A DNA stretch of 53,443 nucleotides from Clostridia bacterium (GTDB lineage Bacteria; Bacillota; Clostridia; Oscillospirales; Acutalibacteraceae). Where the stretch lies: the NCBI GenBank assembly GCA_017452785.1, contig JAFTLT010000025.1, positions 1 through 53,443 of the forward strand, in the 5' to 3' direction. Every line of letters begins with the position of its first letter. Positions within the stretch are counted from its first letter, which is position 1. The notes under the pieces were generated by a model, which did not search any database, was not told where the DNA came from, and saw only the letters and a program-made list of their open reading frames with translations. This document shows positions 7,455-15,780 of this stretch, one piece after another. The position numbers and the translations under genes are program-made.

Positions 7455-9119
7455 ATGTTAAACGCACCCGAAAACAGAAACTGTTTTGAGTACCTCAGAG
7501 ACAGCACAGGAGTATATGACGACTTTTATATGATGCAGCACTTTGATGAAAAGTATATGCGTTCAGAAATGCTCAGAGATATTGACTGTCTTGCAGCTTA
7601 TTTCCAAAAAGAGCTTGGCCTTAAAAGAGGCGATGTTTACACAATCTTTATGCCTACAACTGTTCAGAGCATTGTTGCTTTCTATGCTCTTAATAAAATT
7701 GGCGTAATCACCAGCTTTGTTCATCCGCTTATGGCTACAGAATTCCTCAAGGAACAGCTTGAACTTGTGCACTCAAAGGGTGTTATGGTTCTTGACCTTC
7801 TTGCGAAGGATCATATCGGCACTATCAATGACAGCGGTCTTCCCTGCATCGTTTGCAACAGCTCAGACTATTCAGGCGGCATTAAGGGCTTCGGCTGCAA
7901 GATAGGCGAGGGTCTTATAAAGAAGATTTTCCCGAAATATAACAGAGCTACATATTACAAGGATGCAATCAAAATGCACCGTGGTGCTGAGGCTGTTATC
8001 AATAATGCAGACGATATCTGTGCATATCTTAACGGCGGCGGTACAACAGGCAAGAGCAAAACTATTAAGCTGACAAACAGAGCAATTAACGAGCTCACAT
8101 GGCGTGTTTCCGATATTGACAAAATCTATGATCCCGGTAACGAATGCGAAGTTATCGTTCTTCCTATGTTTCACTGCTTTGGTCTTTGCCTTGGCGTGCA
8201 TATGGCTATGTGCAACAGTGCAAGAATTATTCCCATGATGCAGTTTGATGCAAAGATTTTCACAAAGCTTATGCGTAAATATAATGTTGTTGGCTTTGGC
8301 GGAATTCCTCTTATGTTTGAAAAGCTTATGAAGGACAAGCACTTTGACGGTCCTCACCTTAAGAATGTTAGACTCATGTTCTGTGGCGGTGACGATATTT
8401 CAGAGGCATTTATTGAGAAGTATAACTCATATTTTGAAAAGTGGGGGGCAACAGGTCGTCTTCGTCAGGGCTACGGTCTGACAGAAATCGGTTCTGTTTG
8501 CTGCACTAACACTAATGAGAATAACAGACGTGGTTCAATCGGTAAGGCTATCCGTGGCGTTGAAATAGAAATATGGGATGACGATCACAAGAAGCTTCCC
8601 AACGGTGAAATCGGTGAATTTGCTATTTCAGGTCCCACAATCATGCAGGGTTATTATATGGAAGGTGAAAAAGAAGACTACGGTCTTTATACTGATGAGA
8701 ACGGCAAAAAGTGGGTTCTTTCAGGTGACCTTGGTTATATGGATGATGACGGATACTTCTACTTCTCAGGCAGAAAAAAGAGACTTATCATTATCTCAGG
8801 CTACAATGTATATCCAACAGATATGGAAAGAGTTGCTTCAGAGCTTCCCTTTATCAAGGAATGCTGTGCGGTTCAGGGCTGGGAAAACGAGAGAAGCATT
8901 GTAAGACTTTACGCTACACTCACAGAAAAGGGTGACGAAGAAGCATATAAAAAGCAGATCTGCGAAACACTTGAAGGTGCTTTCTCCAAGTTCTATGTGC
9001 CCAGAGATATTATCTTTATGGATTCATTGCCCGAAACTCCTCTGATGAAGGTTGACTTTATGAAGCTCACAGCTGCCGACCCCGAAAAGGCAAGAGCTGA
9101 GAGAAAGATTAAGGAATAA
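7455..9119 (+). CDS. AMP-forming acyl-CoA synthetase / ligase (class I adenylate-forming enzyme)
   Basis: This 554-residue enzyme should activate a carboxylic acid with ATP to an acyl-adenylate and then transfer it, normally to CoA. The family signatures are in order: the P-loop-like LNGGGTTGKSKTIKLT (about 196-211), the VLPMFHCFGL segment, the QGYGLTEIGSVCC core (about 340), the LSGDLGYMDDDGYFYFSGRKK hinge region with the conserved Asp and Arg/Lys, GYNVYPTDMERV, and a C-terminal PLMKVDFMKL near the position of the catalytic Lys. It starts at an ATG after AAGGAGAA. The next genes encode a 2-oxoacid:ferredoxin oxidoreductase that makes or uses acyl-CoA, so a shared acyl substrate is plausible, but a promoter and dyad lie between them. 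The substrate is not readable. Confidence 0.88.
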   Translation: MLNAPENRNCFEYLRDSTGVYDDFYMMQHFDEKYMRSEMLRDIDCLAAYFQKELGLKRGDVYTIFMPTTVQSIVAFYALNKIGVITSFVHPLMATEFLKEQLELVHSKGVMVLDLLAKDHIGTINDSGLPCIVCNSSDYSGGIKGFGCKIGEGLIKKIFPKYNRATYYKDAIKMHRGAEAVINNADDICAYLNGGGTTGKSKTIKLTNRAINELTWRVSDIDKIYDPGNECEVIVLPMFHCFGLCLGVHMAMCNSARIIPMMQFDAKIFTKLMRKYNVVGFGGIPLMFEKLMKDKHFDGPHLKNVRLMFCGGDDISEAFIEKYNSYFEKWGATGRLRQGYGLTEIGSVCCTNTNENNRRGSIGKAIRGVEIEIWDDDHKKLPNGEIGEFAISGPTIMQGYYMEGEKEDYGLYTDENGKKWVLSGDLGYMDDDGYFYFSGRKKRLIIISGYNVYPTDMERVASELPFIKECCAVQGWENERSIVRLYATLTEKGDEEAYKKQICETLEGAFSKFYVPRDIIFMDSLPETPLMKVDFMKLTAADPEKARAERKIKE

Positions 9120-9138
9120 TTTTTATAAATTTAAAAAA

Positions 9139-9186
9139 CACTTAACTCCATTTGTTATTTACAAGTGGAGTTAAGTGTGATATAAT
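9139..9186 (+). promoter_or_regulatory. operator-like 12-bp dyad over the vor operon promoter
   Basis: A perfect 12-bp inverted repeat, CACTTAACTCCA (9139-9150) and TGGAGTTAAGTG (9166-9177), flanks and covers a sigma-A promoter: TTTACA (9158-9163), 17-bp spacer, TATAAT (9181-9186). The -35 lies in the gap between the arms and the right arm fills the spacer. No T-tract follows on the plus strand, so this reads better as a repressor site than as a terminator. The opposite strand does have a T run, so termination in that direction is possible. Confidence 0.6.
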
Positions 9187-9269
9187 AATTCTATTGTCCG
9201 AGCTTATGTCGGGCTGAGGATAAATAAATAATCCGCCGCTTCTGCGGTGAAAAAGGAGATTATAAACTT

Positions 9270-9476
9270 ATGGTCAGCATCAATTCTATGATGTGCAAGG
9301 GCTGCGGTTACTGCATTAAGTTCTGCCCCAAGCATATTCTCGAAATGGGAAAGGAAAGATCTGAAAAGGGTCATTTCTATCCTGTAATGACAAATAAAGA
9401 CGCTTGCATAAACTGCGCTATCTGCGCTCTTATGTGTCCTGAGGGAGCAATTGAAGTTTCCTCAGACAGAGCTTGA
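9270..9476 (+). CDS. vorD: 2-oxoacid:ferredoxin oxidoreductase, delta (ferredoxin) subunit
   Basis: This 68-residue protein has two 4Fe-4S ferredoxin motifs: CKGCGYCIKFCPK (residues 9-21) and CINCAICALMCPE (about 46-58). In the four-subunit 2-oxoacid oxidoreductases it carries electrons from the thiamine-bound intermediate to the external ferredoxin. It is the first gene of the operon, starts at an ATG after AAAAAGGAG, and is separated from the alpha subunit by 18 nt. The gene symbol follows the usual naming for this subunit type; substrate specificity (branched-chain, 2-oxoglutarate or other) is unproven. Confidence 0.88.
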   Translation: MVSINSMMCKGCGYCIKFCPKHILEMGKERSEKGHFYPVMTNKDACINCAICALMCPEGAIEVSSDRA

Positions 9477-9494
9477 GGAAGGAGGAGCAATCAA

Positions 9495-10562
9495 ATGGAA
9501 AAGAGATTTATGAAAGGCTGTGAAGCTATTGCAGAGGCTGCTGTACTTGGCGGTTGCCGTTTCTTCGCAGGCTATCCCATCACTCCGCAAAATGAAATTC
9601 CCGAATATCTTTCATGGAGACTTCCTGAAGTCGGCGGCGCATTCGTTCAGGGCGAAAGTGAAGTTGCATCAATCAACATGGTTTACGGTGCGGCTGCAAC
9701 AGGTAAGAGAGCTCTAACAAGCTCCTCAGGTCCGGGCATCAGCCTTAAGGCTGAAGGTATCTCATACCTTGCTTCAGCACAGCTTCCCGCAGTTATTGTT
9801 AATATTTCAAGAGGTGGCCCCGGTCTCGGTTCAATCCAGCCTGCACAGTCAGACTATCTACAGGCAACAAAGGCTCTCGGTCACGGCGGCTTCAGAGCAA
9901 TGGTTTTTGCTCCTGCAACACTTCAGGAAGCAGTTGATCTTACATATAATGCATGGGACTATGCTGAAAGATACAGAAACCCCGTTATGATTCTTATGGA
10001 CGGCTGTCTCGGTGCTATTATGGAAGAGGTTGAGCTGCCTGAAATGAAAGAGACCACCTTTGAAAACACAGAGGATTGGTGTCTTGCAAGAGTTGGTGGC
10101 AGAACTGATTCACATATGATAACACCTATTCTTCCCGAACCTGCACTTGAGCTTCTCAACAAGGGCAAGGCAATGCAGTATAAGATGTGGGAAATGCTCG
10201 ACACCAAGGTTGAGGAGTTTATGCTTGAGGATGCAGAGTACGTTGTTGTAGCTTACGGTATTGCAGCACGAGTTGCAAAGGAAGCAATTCTTCGTCTTCG
10301 TGAAGAAGGCTATAAGGTTGGTATGGTTCGTCCTATCACACTTTATCCATTCCCCAAGGCAAGCCTTGACAACCTTGATTACAGCAAAGTTAAGGGTGTT
10401 ATTGATATCGAAATGACAATTCCCGCACAGATGCGTGAGGATATAGAGCTTCAGGTCAAGGGTCGCTGCCCCGTGCATGAATACGGCAGAAGCGGTGGTA
10501 TGCTTCTTGATGATGAAGGCGTTTATGACGCAATTGCAGAAATAGTAAAGGGAGGAGAATAA
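9495..10562 (+). CDS. vorB: 2-oxoacid:ferredoxin oxidoreductase, alpha subunit (VorB type)
   Basis: This 355-residue subunit has the pyrimidine-binding fold of the thiamine-dependent oxidoreductases. It starts KGCEAIAEAAVLGGCRFFAGYPITPQNE, typical of the KorA/VorB group, followed by the QGESEVASINMVYGAAATG segment (conserved Glu contacting thiamine) and GGPGLGSIQPAQSDY. The enzyme oxidatively decarboxylates a 2-oxoacid to acyl-CoA and CO2 and reduces ferredoxin in the cytoplasm. The sequence is of the type usually labelled 3-methyl-2-oxobutanoate (2-oxoisovalerate) dehydrogenase VorB, but specificity cannot be proved from sequence alone. It is preceded by GGAGGAGC and is 2 nt from the beta gene. 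Confidence 0.88.
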   Translation: MEKRFMKGCEAIAEAAVLGGCRFFAGYPITPQNEIPEYLSWRLPEVGGAFVQGESEVASINMVYGAAATGKRALTSSSGPGISLKAEGISYLASAQLPAVIVNISRGGPGLGSIQPAQSDYLQATKALGHGGFRAMVFAPATLQEAVDLTYNAWDYAERYRNPVMILMDGCLGAIMEEVELPEMKETTFENTEDWCLARVGGRTDSHMITPILPEPALELLNKGKAMQYKMWEMLDTKVEEFMLEDAEYVVVAYGIAARVAKEAILRLREEGYKVGMVRPITLYPFPKASLDNLDYSKVKGVIDIEMTIPAQMREDIELQVKGRCPVHEYGRSGGMLLDDEGVYDAIAEIVKGGE

Positions 10563-10564
10563 TC

Positions 10565-11308
10565 ATGGCAGAGTATAAAAGACCAAGTTCACTTATGCCT
10601 ATGGCAACAGGCTATTGTCCGGGCTGTATGCATGCTCTTGCAACAAGACTTGTAGCTGATGCTATTGATGAGCTGCAGCAGGCAGACAACGCTATAAATG
10701 TTGTTTCAGTTGGTTGCAGCGCACTTAACCTTTACTCATGGAAGGGCGATGTTATAGGCTCAGCACACGGCAGAGCACCTGCTGTTGCAACAGGCATCAA
10801 GCGTTGCCTTCCCGACAGACTTGTTTTCACCTATCAGGGTGACGGTGACCTTGCCGCTATCGGTCTTGCTGAAATTATGTCAGCAGCAAACAGAGGTGAA
10901 AACTTCACCGTTATTTTTGCAAACAACCAGACTTACGGTATGACAGGCGGTCAGATGGCTCCCACAACACTTATCGGTCAGAAGACAACAACAACACGTT
11001 TCGGCCGTGATGCTCTCACAACAGGTTATCCCCTTAAGATGTGTGAGCTTATTTCCGTACTGGAGGCTCCCGTGTTTGTAGCAAGATATGCTCTTAACTC
11101 AGTTAAGGGTGTTCAAGACGCTAAGAAGGGTATCAAAAAAGCATTTGAAATGCAGCTTGCAGGCAAGGGCTTCACATTTATTGAGCTTCTTACAAACTGT
11201 CCCACAAACTGGGGTATGAATCCTCTTGATACACTTGATTATATGAATACAAATACCATACCTTACTTCAAGCCCGGTATTTATAAGGATAAGGAGGCTG
11301 AAGCATAA
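10565..11308 (+). CDS. vorA: 2-oxoacid:ferredoxin oxidoreductase, beta (thiamine pyrophosphate) subunit
   Basis: This 247-residue subunit binds thiamine diphosphate and Mg. The signature GDGDLAAIGLAE...NNQTYGMTGGQ (about residues 96-137) is the TPP-binding motif of the family, and GYCPGCMHALATRL near the N-terminus contains the conserved Cys-Pro-Gly-Cys. It forms the active site with the alpha subunit. The stop codon overlaps the ATG of the gamma subunit, indicating translational coupling (11308). The naming follows the VorABCD scheme and could equally be called korB. Confidence 0.88.
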   Translation: MAEYKRPSSLMPMATGYCPGCMHALATRLVADAIDELQQADNAINVVSVGCSALNLYSWKGDVIGSAHGRAPAVATGIKRCLPDRLVFTYQGDGDLAAIGLAEIMSAANRGENFTVIFANNQTYGMTGGQMAPTTLIGQKTTTTRFGRDALTTGYPLKMCELISVLEAPVFVARYALNSVKGVQDAKKGIKKAFEMQLAGKGFTFIELLTNCPTNWGMNPLDTLDYMNTNTIPYFKPGIYKDKEAEA

Positions 11309-11850
11309 TGAAAAATTCATTTGTTTTTTCAGGTTCAGGCGGTCAGGGCATTATGAGCGCAGGCATTATGCTTGCTCACACTGCAATTGATATGTCAAAG
11401 CACAGCACATATCTTCCCGAGTACGGCCCCGAGCAGCGTGGCGGAAGTGCAAAATGCACAGTTATCATAAGTGATGACGAAATCGTTTCACCTCTGACAA
11501 AGAAGTGCGATACACTCATTTGCATGAATGAGCAGGCTTACAGAAAGTTTTCAAAGGATGTTAAAGACGGTGGCCTTCTTGTGCTTAACTCAAGCCGTAT
11601 TGTTAACGAAGAGATCCCTGAAGGTGTAAGAGTTCTTTCAGTGCCCGTTGATGATATTGCTCTTGAGCTTGGTAACGTTAAGGTTGCTAATATCGTTCTT
11701 CTCGGTGCTCTTATCGGTGCAACCGGTATCGTAAGCAAGGAAGTGCTCGTAGCAAGCCTTGAAGAAAAGTTCAAGACTAAAAAGCCCGAAATCCTCGAGC
11801 TTAATATGAGAGCTCTTGAAAAAGGCATCGAGCTCGGTAAAAATGCGTAA
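11308..11850 (+). CDS. vorC: 2-oxoacid:ferredoxin oxidoreductase, gamma subunit
   Basis: This 180-residue protein is the CoA-handling gamma domain. It has FSGSGGQGIMSAGIMLAHTA at the N-terminus and PEYGPEQRGGSAKCTVIISDDEIVSP (about 35-60), both hallmarks of the family. It is the last subunit of the operon and its ATG overlaps the stop of the beta gene. A dispersed palindromic repeat follows, then the small helical gene at 12015. Confidence 0.9.
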   Translation: MKNSFVFSGSGGQGIMSAGIMLAHTAIDMSKHSTYLPEYGPEQRGGSAKCTVIISDDEIVSPLTKKCDTLICMNEQAYRKFSKDVKDGGLLVLNSSRIVNEEIPEGVRVLSVPVDDIALELGNVKVANIVLLGALIGATGIVSKEVLVASLEEKFKTKKPEILELNMRALEKGIELGKNA

Positions 11851-11916
11851 GATTATGCAGCGATCGGCATCTTTGGCAGTATGCAGTGTAGCCGAGAACA
11901 AGTCCAAAAACATTTT

Positions 11917-11972
11917 GACCCCTCAGTCATAAGCATAAAAATGCTTATGACAGCTCCCCTTTCATGGGAGCC
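11917..11972. repeat. dispersed palindromic repeat (inverted orientation)
   Basis: The flanks 'acccctca' and 'agctccccttt' match the family seen at 529-745, 25838-25880 and 44958-45000 in reverse orientation. The centre here is an 11-bp perfect palindrome, GTCATAAGCAT-aaaa-ATGCTTATGAC. It lies between vorC and the next small gene and could end or attenuate the operon transcript. Confidence 0.6.
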
Positions 11973-12014
11973 GAGAACATGGTAAAAATATTTTATTTAA
12001 AGGAGATAAATATT

Positions 12015-12236
12015 ATGTCAAAGTATTCATTCGACACAAAGTTCAGCGTACTTATGAAGGACCCTCAGGTTATGGAAATCGTTGAGGATCTTTGCCCCGA
12101 AATCGTTAATCATCCCATGAAGAGCCTTGCTCTCAGCCTTGGCTTCACACCCAATATGGGTATGGCAGTTCTCTCAAAGATGTACTCAAAGGAAAAGATC
12201 GAGGAATTCAGAGTAAGACTGGAAGCTATTGAGTAA
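12015..12236 (+). CDS. small helical protein of unknown function
   Basis: The start is the ATG at 12015, 8 nt after AAAGGAG; an upstream in-frame start at 11964 would lie in the repeat and lacks a ribosome binding site. The 73-residue product reads YSFDTKFSVLMKDPQVMEIV...CPEIVNHPMKSLALSLGF...VLSKMYSKEKIEEFRVRLEAIE, which predicts four short helices and no signal peptide. The layout (FD-x-LM-DP near the N-terminus, PExxxHPM in the middle, S/TKEKI-E near the end) resembles C-terminal helical modules I remember from Clostridia glycoside hydrolases, and the C-terminal tail of the GH2 enzyme at 25200-25529 has a similar end. Function is unknown. It follows the vor operon and has its own terminator. 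Confidence 0.7.
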   Translation: MSKYSFDTKFSVLMKDPQVMEIVEDLCPEIVNHPMKSLALSLGFTPNMGMAVLSKMYSKEKIEEFRVRLEAIE

Positions 12237-12252
12237 TCCGAAACAAAAAGAT

Positions 12253-12287
12253 ATCCACCTGTTCCGTTAGGTTCAGGTGGATTTTTA
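12253..12287. terminator. bidirectional Rho-independent terminator
   Basis: ATCCACCTG (12253-12261) and CAGGTGGAT (12274-12282) form a perfect 9-bp stem followed by TTTTTATAT on the plus strand, with an A run (complement T run) on the other side. It separates the plus-strand small gene from the convergent AraC gene. Confidence 0.8.
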
Positions 12288-12292
12288 TATAT

Positions 12293-13153
12293 TCACATTT
12301 CAAATGAATTGGCAAGAGCAAACTGCTTTGGTGTTATGCCGTACTCTGCCGAAAAGGCACGGTAAAAGCCTGCATAGTCACTGAAGCCGCAATGAAGAGC
12401 TGCAGTTGTGGGCTTTATGCCGCTTGAAAGCATCTGTTTTGCGTTGATAAGCCTTTTAAGGGTGATATATCTGTTAACGGATATACCGACAACATCTGTG
12501 AAGGCATGTGAAAGATAGTATTTGCTGAGAAAAAATTCATCTGCAATTGTGGCAAGAGAGATTTTTTCGCAATAATGATTGTTTATATAGTCAAGAATAT
12601 CACTTATAAGAGGGGAGACACTTTTAACGCTGTCTTCTCTTTTTTCACTGCTCAGGGTCAGTCTGTTAAGCTCTACAAGAAAACGCACAAGTGTTGCCTG
12701 AGCTGCCAGATCTGAGCCGTAATCCTTGTCTGTGCTTTCAGTGATTAGTTCACTGAGCTTTGCAGAAATATATTTCTGCTGAACGGGAGATAAACGCAAT
12801 AAATTAGTATGGTTTGGATTTGTGTTATCAAAACACCTTGTCAGACTGGTATTGTTTGACTGAAGACGGGCAAGGTAATTTTTGTTTATCCACAGCACTA
12901 TTCTCTCGTAGATGCGTTGGTCGGGGCCTATTCTCGGCTGATGCAGCTCTAAAGGATTTATCAGCAGTAAGTCGCCTTCTTTCAGCAAATAGCTTTTTCC
13001 TTCTACAGAATATTCCACATTTCCGCCGATGAAAAAATAAACCTCATAAAAGTCGTGCTGATGCACAGGAACACCCTCAAATTTTGCATCACGGTAATGG
13101 AAAATTTCAAAAGATGAGCTTGACATGCTTTGTCTTGGGTCAAAAACCTGCAT
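12293..13153 (-). CDS. AraC-family transcriptional regulator, probable activator of the glucuronate operon
   Basis: This 286-residue protein has an N-terminal cupin-type ligand domain (about 10-100, with VPVHQHDFYEVYFFIGG and LLLINPLELHQP) and a C-terminal AraC/XylS double helix-turn-helix (about 185-280, with IADEFFLSKYYLSHAFTDVVGIS and TTAALHCGFSDYAGFYRAFSAEYGITPKQF). It is divergent from uxaC, which makes it the likely sensor of a hexuronate or an intermediate. Its own promoter is TTGACT-17-TATGAT on the minus strand (13199 to 13171). The regulatory target is inferred from position. Confidence 0.88.
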   Translation of the reverse strand: MQVFDPRQSMSSSSFEIFHYRDAKFEGVPVHQHDFYEVYFFIGGNVEYSVEGKSYLLKEGDLLLINPLELHQPRIGPDQRIYERIVLWINKNYLARLQSNNTSLTRCFDNTNPNHTNLLRLSPVQQKYISAKLSELITESTDKDYGSDLAAQATLVRFLVELNRLTLSSEKREDSVKSVSPLISDILDYINNHYCEKISLATIADEFFLSKYYLSHAFTDVVGISVNRYITLKRLINAKQMLSSGIKPTTAALHCGFSDYAGFYRAFSAEYGITPKQFALANSFEM

Positions 13154-13170
13154 ATAATCACCTCTTTTAT

Positions 13171-13241
13171 ATCATATAGCAATATTAACAATAAGTCAAG
13201 CAATTTTTGCAATTTTCATTGTAATTTCGATGAGGTATAAT
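13171..13241. promoter_or_regulatory. divergent promoters of araC-type gene and uxaC operon
   Basis: Minus strand: TTGACT (13199-13194), 17 bp, TATGAT (13176-13171), upstream of the regulator. Plus strand: TATAAT (13236-13241) with only TTTCAT (13213-13218) at the matching -35 position, 17 bp away. A weak -35 on the operon side suits activator-dependent transcription. Confidence 0.6.
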
Positions 13242-13308
13242 CTATATACAATAAAATGGAGAAGAATGACAAAATTTTCCGTTTTTAAAAGATGAAAGGA
13301 CTTTTATT

Positions 13309-14718
13309 ATGACAGAGTTTATGACAAAAGACTTTCTTCTTGACACTGAGGTGGCAAAAAAGCTTTATCACGATTTTGCAGAAAATCTGCCGATAATTGA
13401 TTATCACTGCCATGTCAGTCCCAAGGAGATTTATGAAGACCTGCGCTTTGAAAACATCACTCAGCTCTGGCTTTACGGCGACCATTATAAGTGGCGTCTG
13501 ATGAGAAGCAACGGTGTGAGTGAGGACTATATCACAGGCAAAAACACAAGCGATAAGGATAAATTTTTAAAGTTTGCCGAGCTTCTTCCGAAAGCAATAG
13601 GCAACCCTATGTATCATTGGTGTCACTTTGAGCTTAAAAGATATTTCGGCTATGAGGGTGTTTTAAATGCTGACACTGCCGAAGAGGTGTGGAACATCAC
13701 CTGTGAAAAGCTCAAGGAAGAGGATATGAGTGTGCGTGGTATTATTAAAAAGAGCAATGTTGCTTTTATAGGCACAACTGATGACCCTGCAGACACTTTA
13801 GAGTACCACAAAAAAATAGCTGAAGATGAGAGTTTCAAAACAGTTGTTGCACCGTCATTCAGACCCGATAAGGCATTTAATCTTAATGCTCCTTTCTATC
13901 CCGAATATATTAAAACTCTCAGCGAAGCTGCAGGCTTTGAGATAGACGGTATAGATTCTCTTAAAGAGGCTCTTTACAGACGAATGAAGCACTTTGATGC
14001 ATACGGCTGCAAGGCAAGTGACCACGGCATTAACTATCCCGTTTATGAAAAGATGTCAAAGGCCGAAATGAACAGCGCTATACAAAAAGCTACAAAAGGT
14101 GAAAAGGTAACACTCAGAGAGCTTGAAGCAGTGCAGACAGAAATGATTCTTTTCTGCAGTGAAAGATATAGTGAGCTGGGCTGGGCAATGCAGATACATT
14201 ATAACTGCATGAGAAACCCAAACACTGCAATGTTTAATAAGCTCGGACCTGACACAGGCTTTGACTGCATAGGCCCTTGCAACGGCTCAGTGGCACTGGC
14301 AAAGCTCCTTGATGAGATGTATTCAGGCGGCAAGATGCCTAAGATAATTCTCTATTCACTTGATGCAGGGGACAATGCCTTTATCGACACTCTTATGGGT
14401 GCTTTTCAGCGTGAGGGTTATCCCGGAACAGTTCAGCACGGCAGCGCATGGTGGTTCAACGACACCAAAAACGGTATGCGTGAGCAGATGATAAGCCTTG
14501 CTTCACTCGGTCTTCTCGGTAACTTTGTTGGTATGCTCACAGACTCAAGAAGCTTCCTGAGCTACACAAGACACGAATATTTCCGCCGAATCCTCTGCCA
14601 GCTTATCGGTCAGTGGGTTGAAGCAGGTGAGTACCCTGCCGATATGGCGGCTCTGTCAAAAATAGTAGAGGATATATCCTTCTGTAACGCAAAAAGATTT
14701 TTCTCTTTGGAGGTATAA
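13309..14718 (+). CDS. uxaC: glucuronate isomerase
   Basis: This 469-residue enzyme isomerises D-glucuronate to D-fructuronate (and galacturonate to tagaturonate). It is full length for the uronate isomerase family of the amidohydrolase superfamily. It shows LPIIDYHCHVSPKEIYED (metal-binding HxH, about residues 29-46), the ITQLWLYGDHYKWRLMRSNGV segment and the late HGSAWWFNDTKNGMREQM region. The ATG at 13309 follows AAAGGA; a second ATG at 13321 is possible. It is the first gene of a six-gene operon with a 3-nt gap to uxuA. Confidence 0.94.
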   Translation: MTEFMTKDFLLDTEVAKKLYHDFAENLPIIDYHCHVSPKEIYEDLRFENITQLWLYGDHYKWRLMRSNGVSEDYITGKNTSDKDKFLKFAELLPKAIGNPMYHWCHFELKRYFGYEGVLNADTAEEVWNITCEKLKEEDMSVRGIIKKSNVAFIGTTDDPADTLEYHKKIAEDESFKTVVAPSFRPDKAFNLNAPFYPEYIKTLSEAAGFEIDGIDSLKEALYRRMKHFDAYGCKASDHGINYPVYEKMSKAEMNSAIQKATKGEKVTLRELEAVQTEMILFCSERYSELGWAMQIHYNCMRNPNTAMFNKLGPDTGFDCIGPCNGSVALAKLLDEMYSGGKMPKIILYSLDAGDNAFIDTLMGAFQREGYPGTVQHGSAWWFNDTKNGMREQMISLASLGLLGNFVGMLTDSRSFLSYTRHEYFRRILCQLIGQWVEAGEYPADMAALSKIVEDISFCNAKRFFSLEV

Positions 14719-14721
14719 AAT

Positions 14722-15768
14722 ATGAAAATGTCATTCAGATGGTACGGTCAGGATGATCCCGTATCCCTTAAGTACATCAGTCAGATTCCTAATATGCACT
14801 CCGTTGTTTCGGCAGTGTACGATGTAAAACCCGGTCAGGTATGGCCTGAGGAGAGCATCAGAAAAGTTAAAGATGAGTGCGAAAAGAACGGTCTTGTTTT
14901 TGATGTTGTTGAGTCAATTCCCGTTCCTGAGGATATTAAGCTCGGCACCGAAAAGGCTGATGAACTTATCGATGTTTACTGCGAAAATATCCGCCGCTGT
15001 GCAAAATACGGCGTTAAGTGTGTAACATATAACTTTATGCCCGTTTTTGACTGGACAAGAACTCAGCTTGACAAGGAAGCTCCCGACGGCTCAACAAGCC
15101 TTGTTATGTATTGGGAGCAGATGAAAGGTCTTGATCCTTTGGTTGATGATATCGACCTTCCCGGTTGGGATGCAAGCTACACTAAGGACGAAATCAAGGA
15201 GCTCTTCAGAAAGTACGGCGAAATCGGTGAGGAAGGTCTCTGGAAAAACCTTGAGAAGTTCCTCAAAAAGGTTATTCCCGTTGCAGAAGAATGTGATGTG
15301 AGAATGGCTATTCATCCCGACGACCCGCCATATCCTATTTTCGGACTTCCCAGAATTATCACTAACGAAGAAAATCTTGACCGTTTCCTTAAGATTGTTG
15401 ATTCACCTGCAAACTCACTTTGCCTTTGCACAGGCAGCTTGGGCTGTGCTTCCTTCAACGATATTCCCAAAATGGTCAAAAAATACAGCGCTATGGACAG
15501 AATTGCATTTATGCACATCCGCAACGTGCTGAATATGGAAGACGGTTCATTTGAGGAAAGCGGTCACCTTTCAAAGTGCGGCAGCATTGATATGTATGAA
15601 GTTGTCAAGGCTCTTGTTGAAACAGGCTTTGACGGCTATGTACGCCCCGACCACGGCAGAATGATATGGGGTGAAACCGGCCGTCCCGGTTACGGTCTTT
15701 ATGACAGAGCTCTCGGTGCTGCATATATAAACGGTCTGTTTGAGGCTTGCGAAAAAGCTGAGAAATAA
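14722..15768 (+). CDS. uxuA: mannonate dehydratase
   Basis: This 348-residue enzyme dehydrates D-mannonate to 2-keto-3-deoxygluconate with Fe/Mn. The UxuA family starts MKMSFRWYGQDDPVSLKYISQIPN, and the metal-binding regions MAIHPDDPPYPIFGLPRI and HIRNV...ESGHLSKCGSID...RPDHGR are present. The length matches the family. It follows uxaC after 3 nt and is 12 nt before the SDR gene, preceded by TTTGGAGG. Confidence 0.95.
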   Translation: MKMSFRWYGQDDPVSLKYISQIPNMHSVVSAVYDVKPGQVWPEESIRKVKDECEKNGLVFDVVESIPVPEDIKLGTEKADELIDVYCENIRRCAKYGVKCVTYNFMPVFDWTRTQLDKEAPDGSTSLVMYWEQMKGLDPLVDDIDLPGWDASYTKDEIKELFRKYGEIGEEGLWKNLEKFLKKVIPVAEECDVRMAIHPDDPPYPIFGLPRIITNEENLDRFLKIVDSPANSLCLCTGSLGCASFNDIPKMVKKYSAMDRIAFMHIRNVLNMEDGSFEESGHLSKCGSIDMYEVVKALVETGFDGYVRPDHGRMIWGETGRPGYGLYDRALGAAYINGLFEACEKAEK

Positions 15769-15780
15769 GGAGGAAATATA

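Noticed and set aside
9139-9177. Terminator after the acyl-CoA ligase
   Set aside because: The hairpin has no T-tract on the plus strand and overlaps a well-spaced promoter, so an operator is more likely.
9187-9260. Riboswitch in the vorD leader
   Set aside because: Only two small hairpins (around 'ccgagcttatgtcggg' and 'ccgccgcttctgcgg') are visible; no known riboswitch core was recognised.
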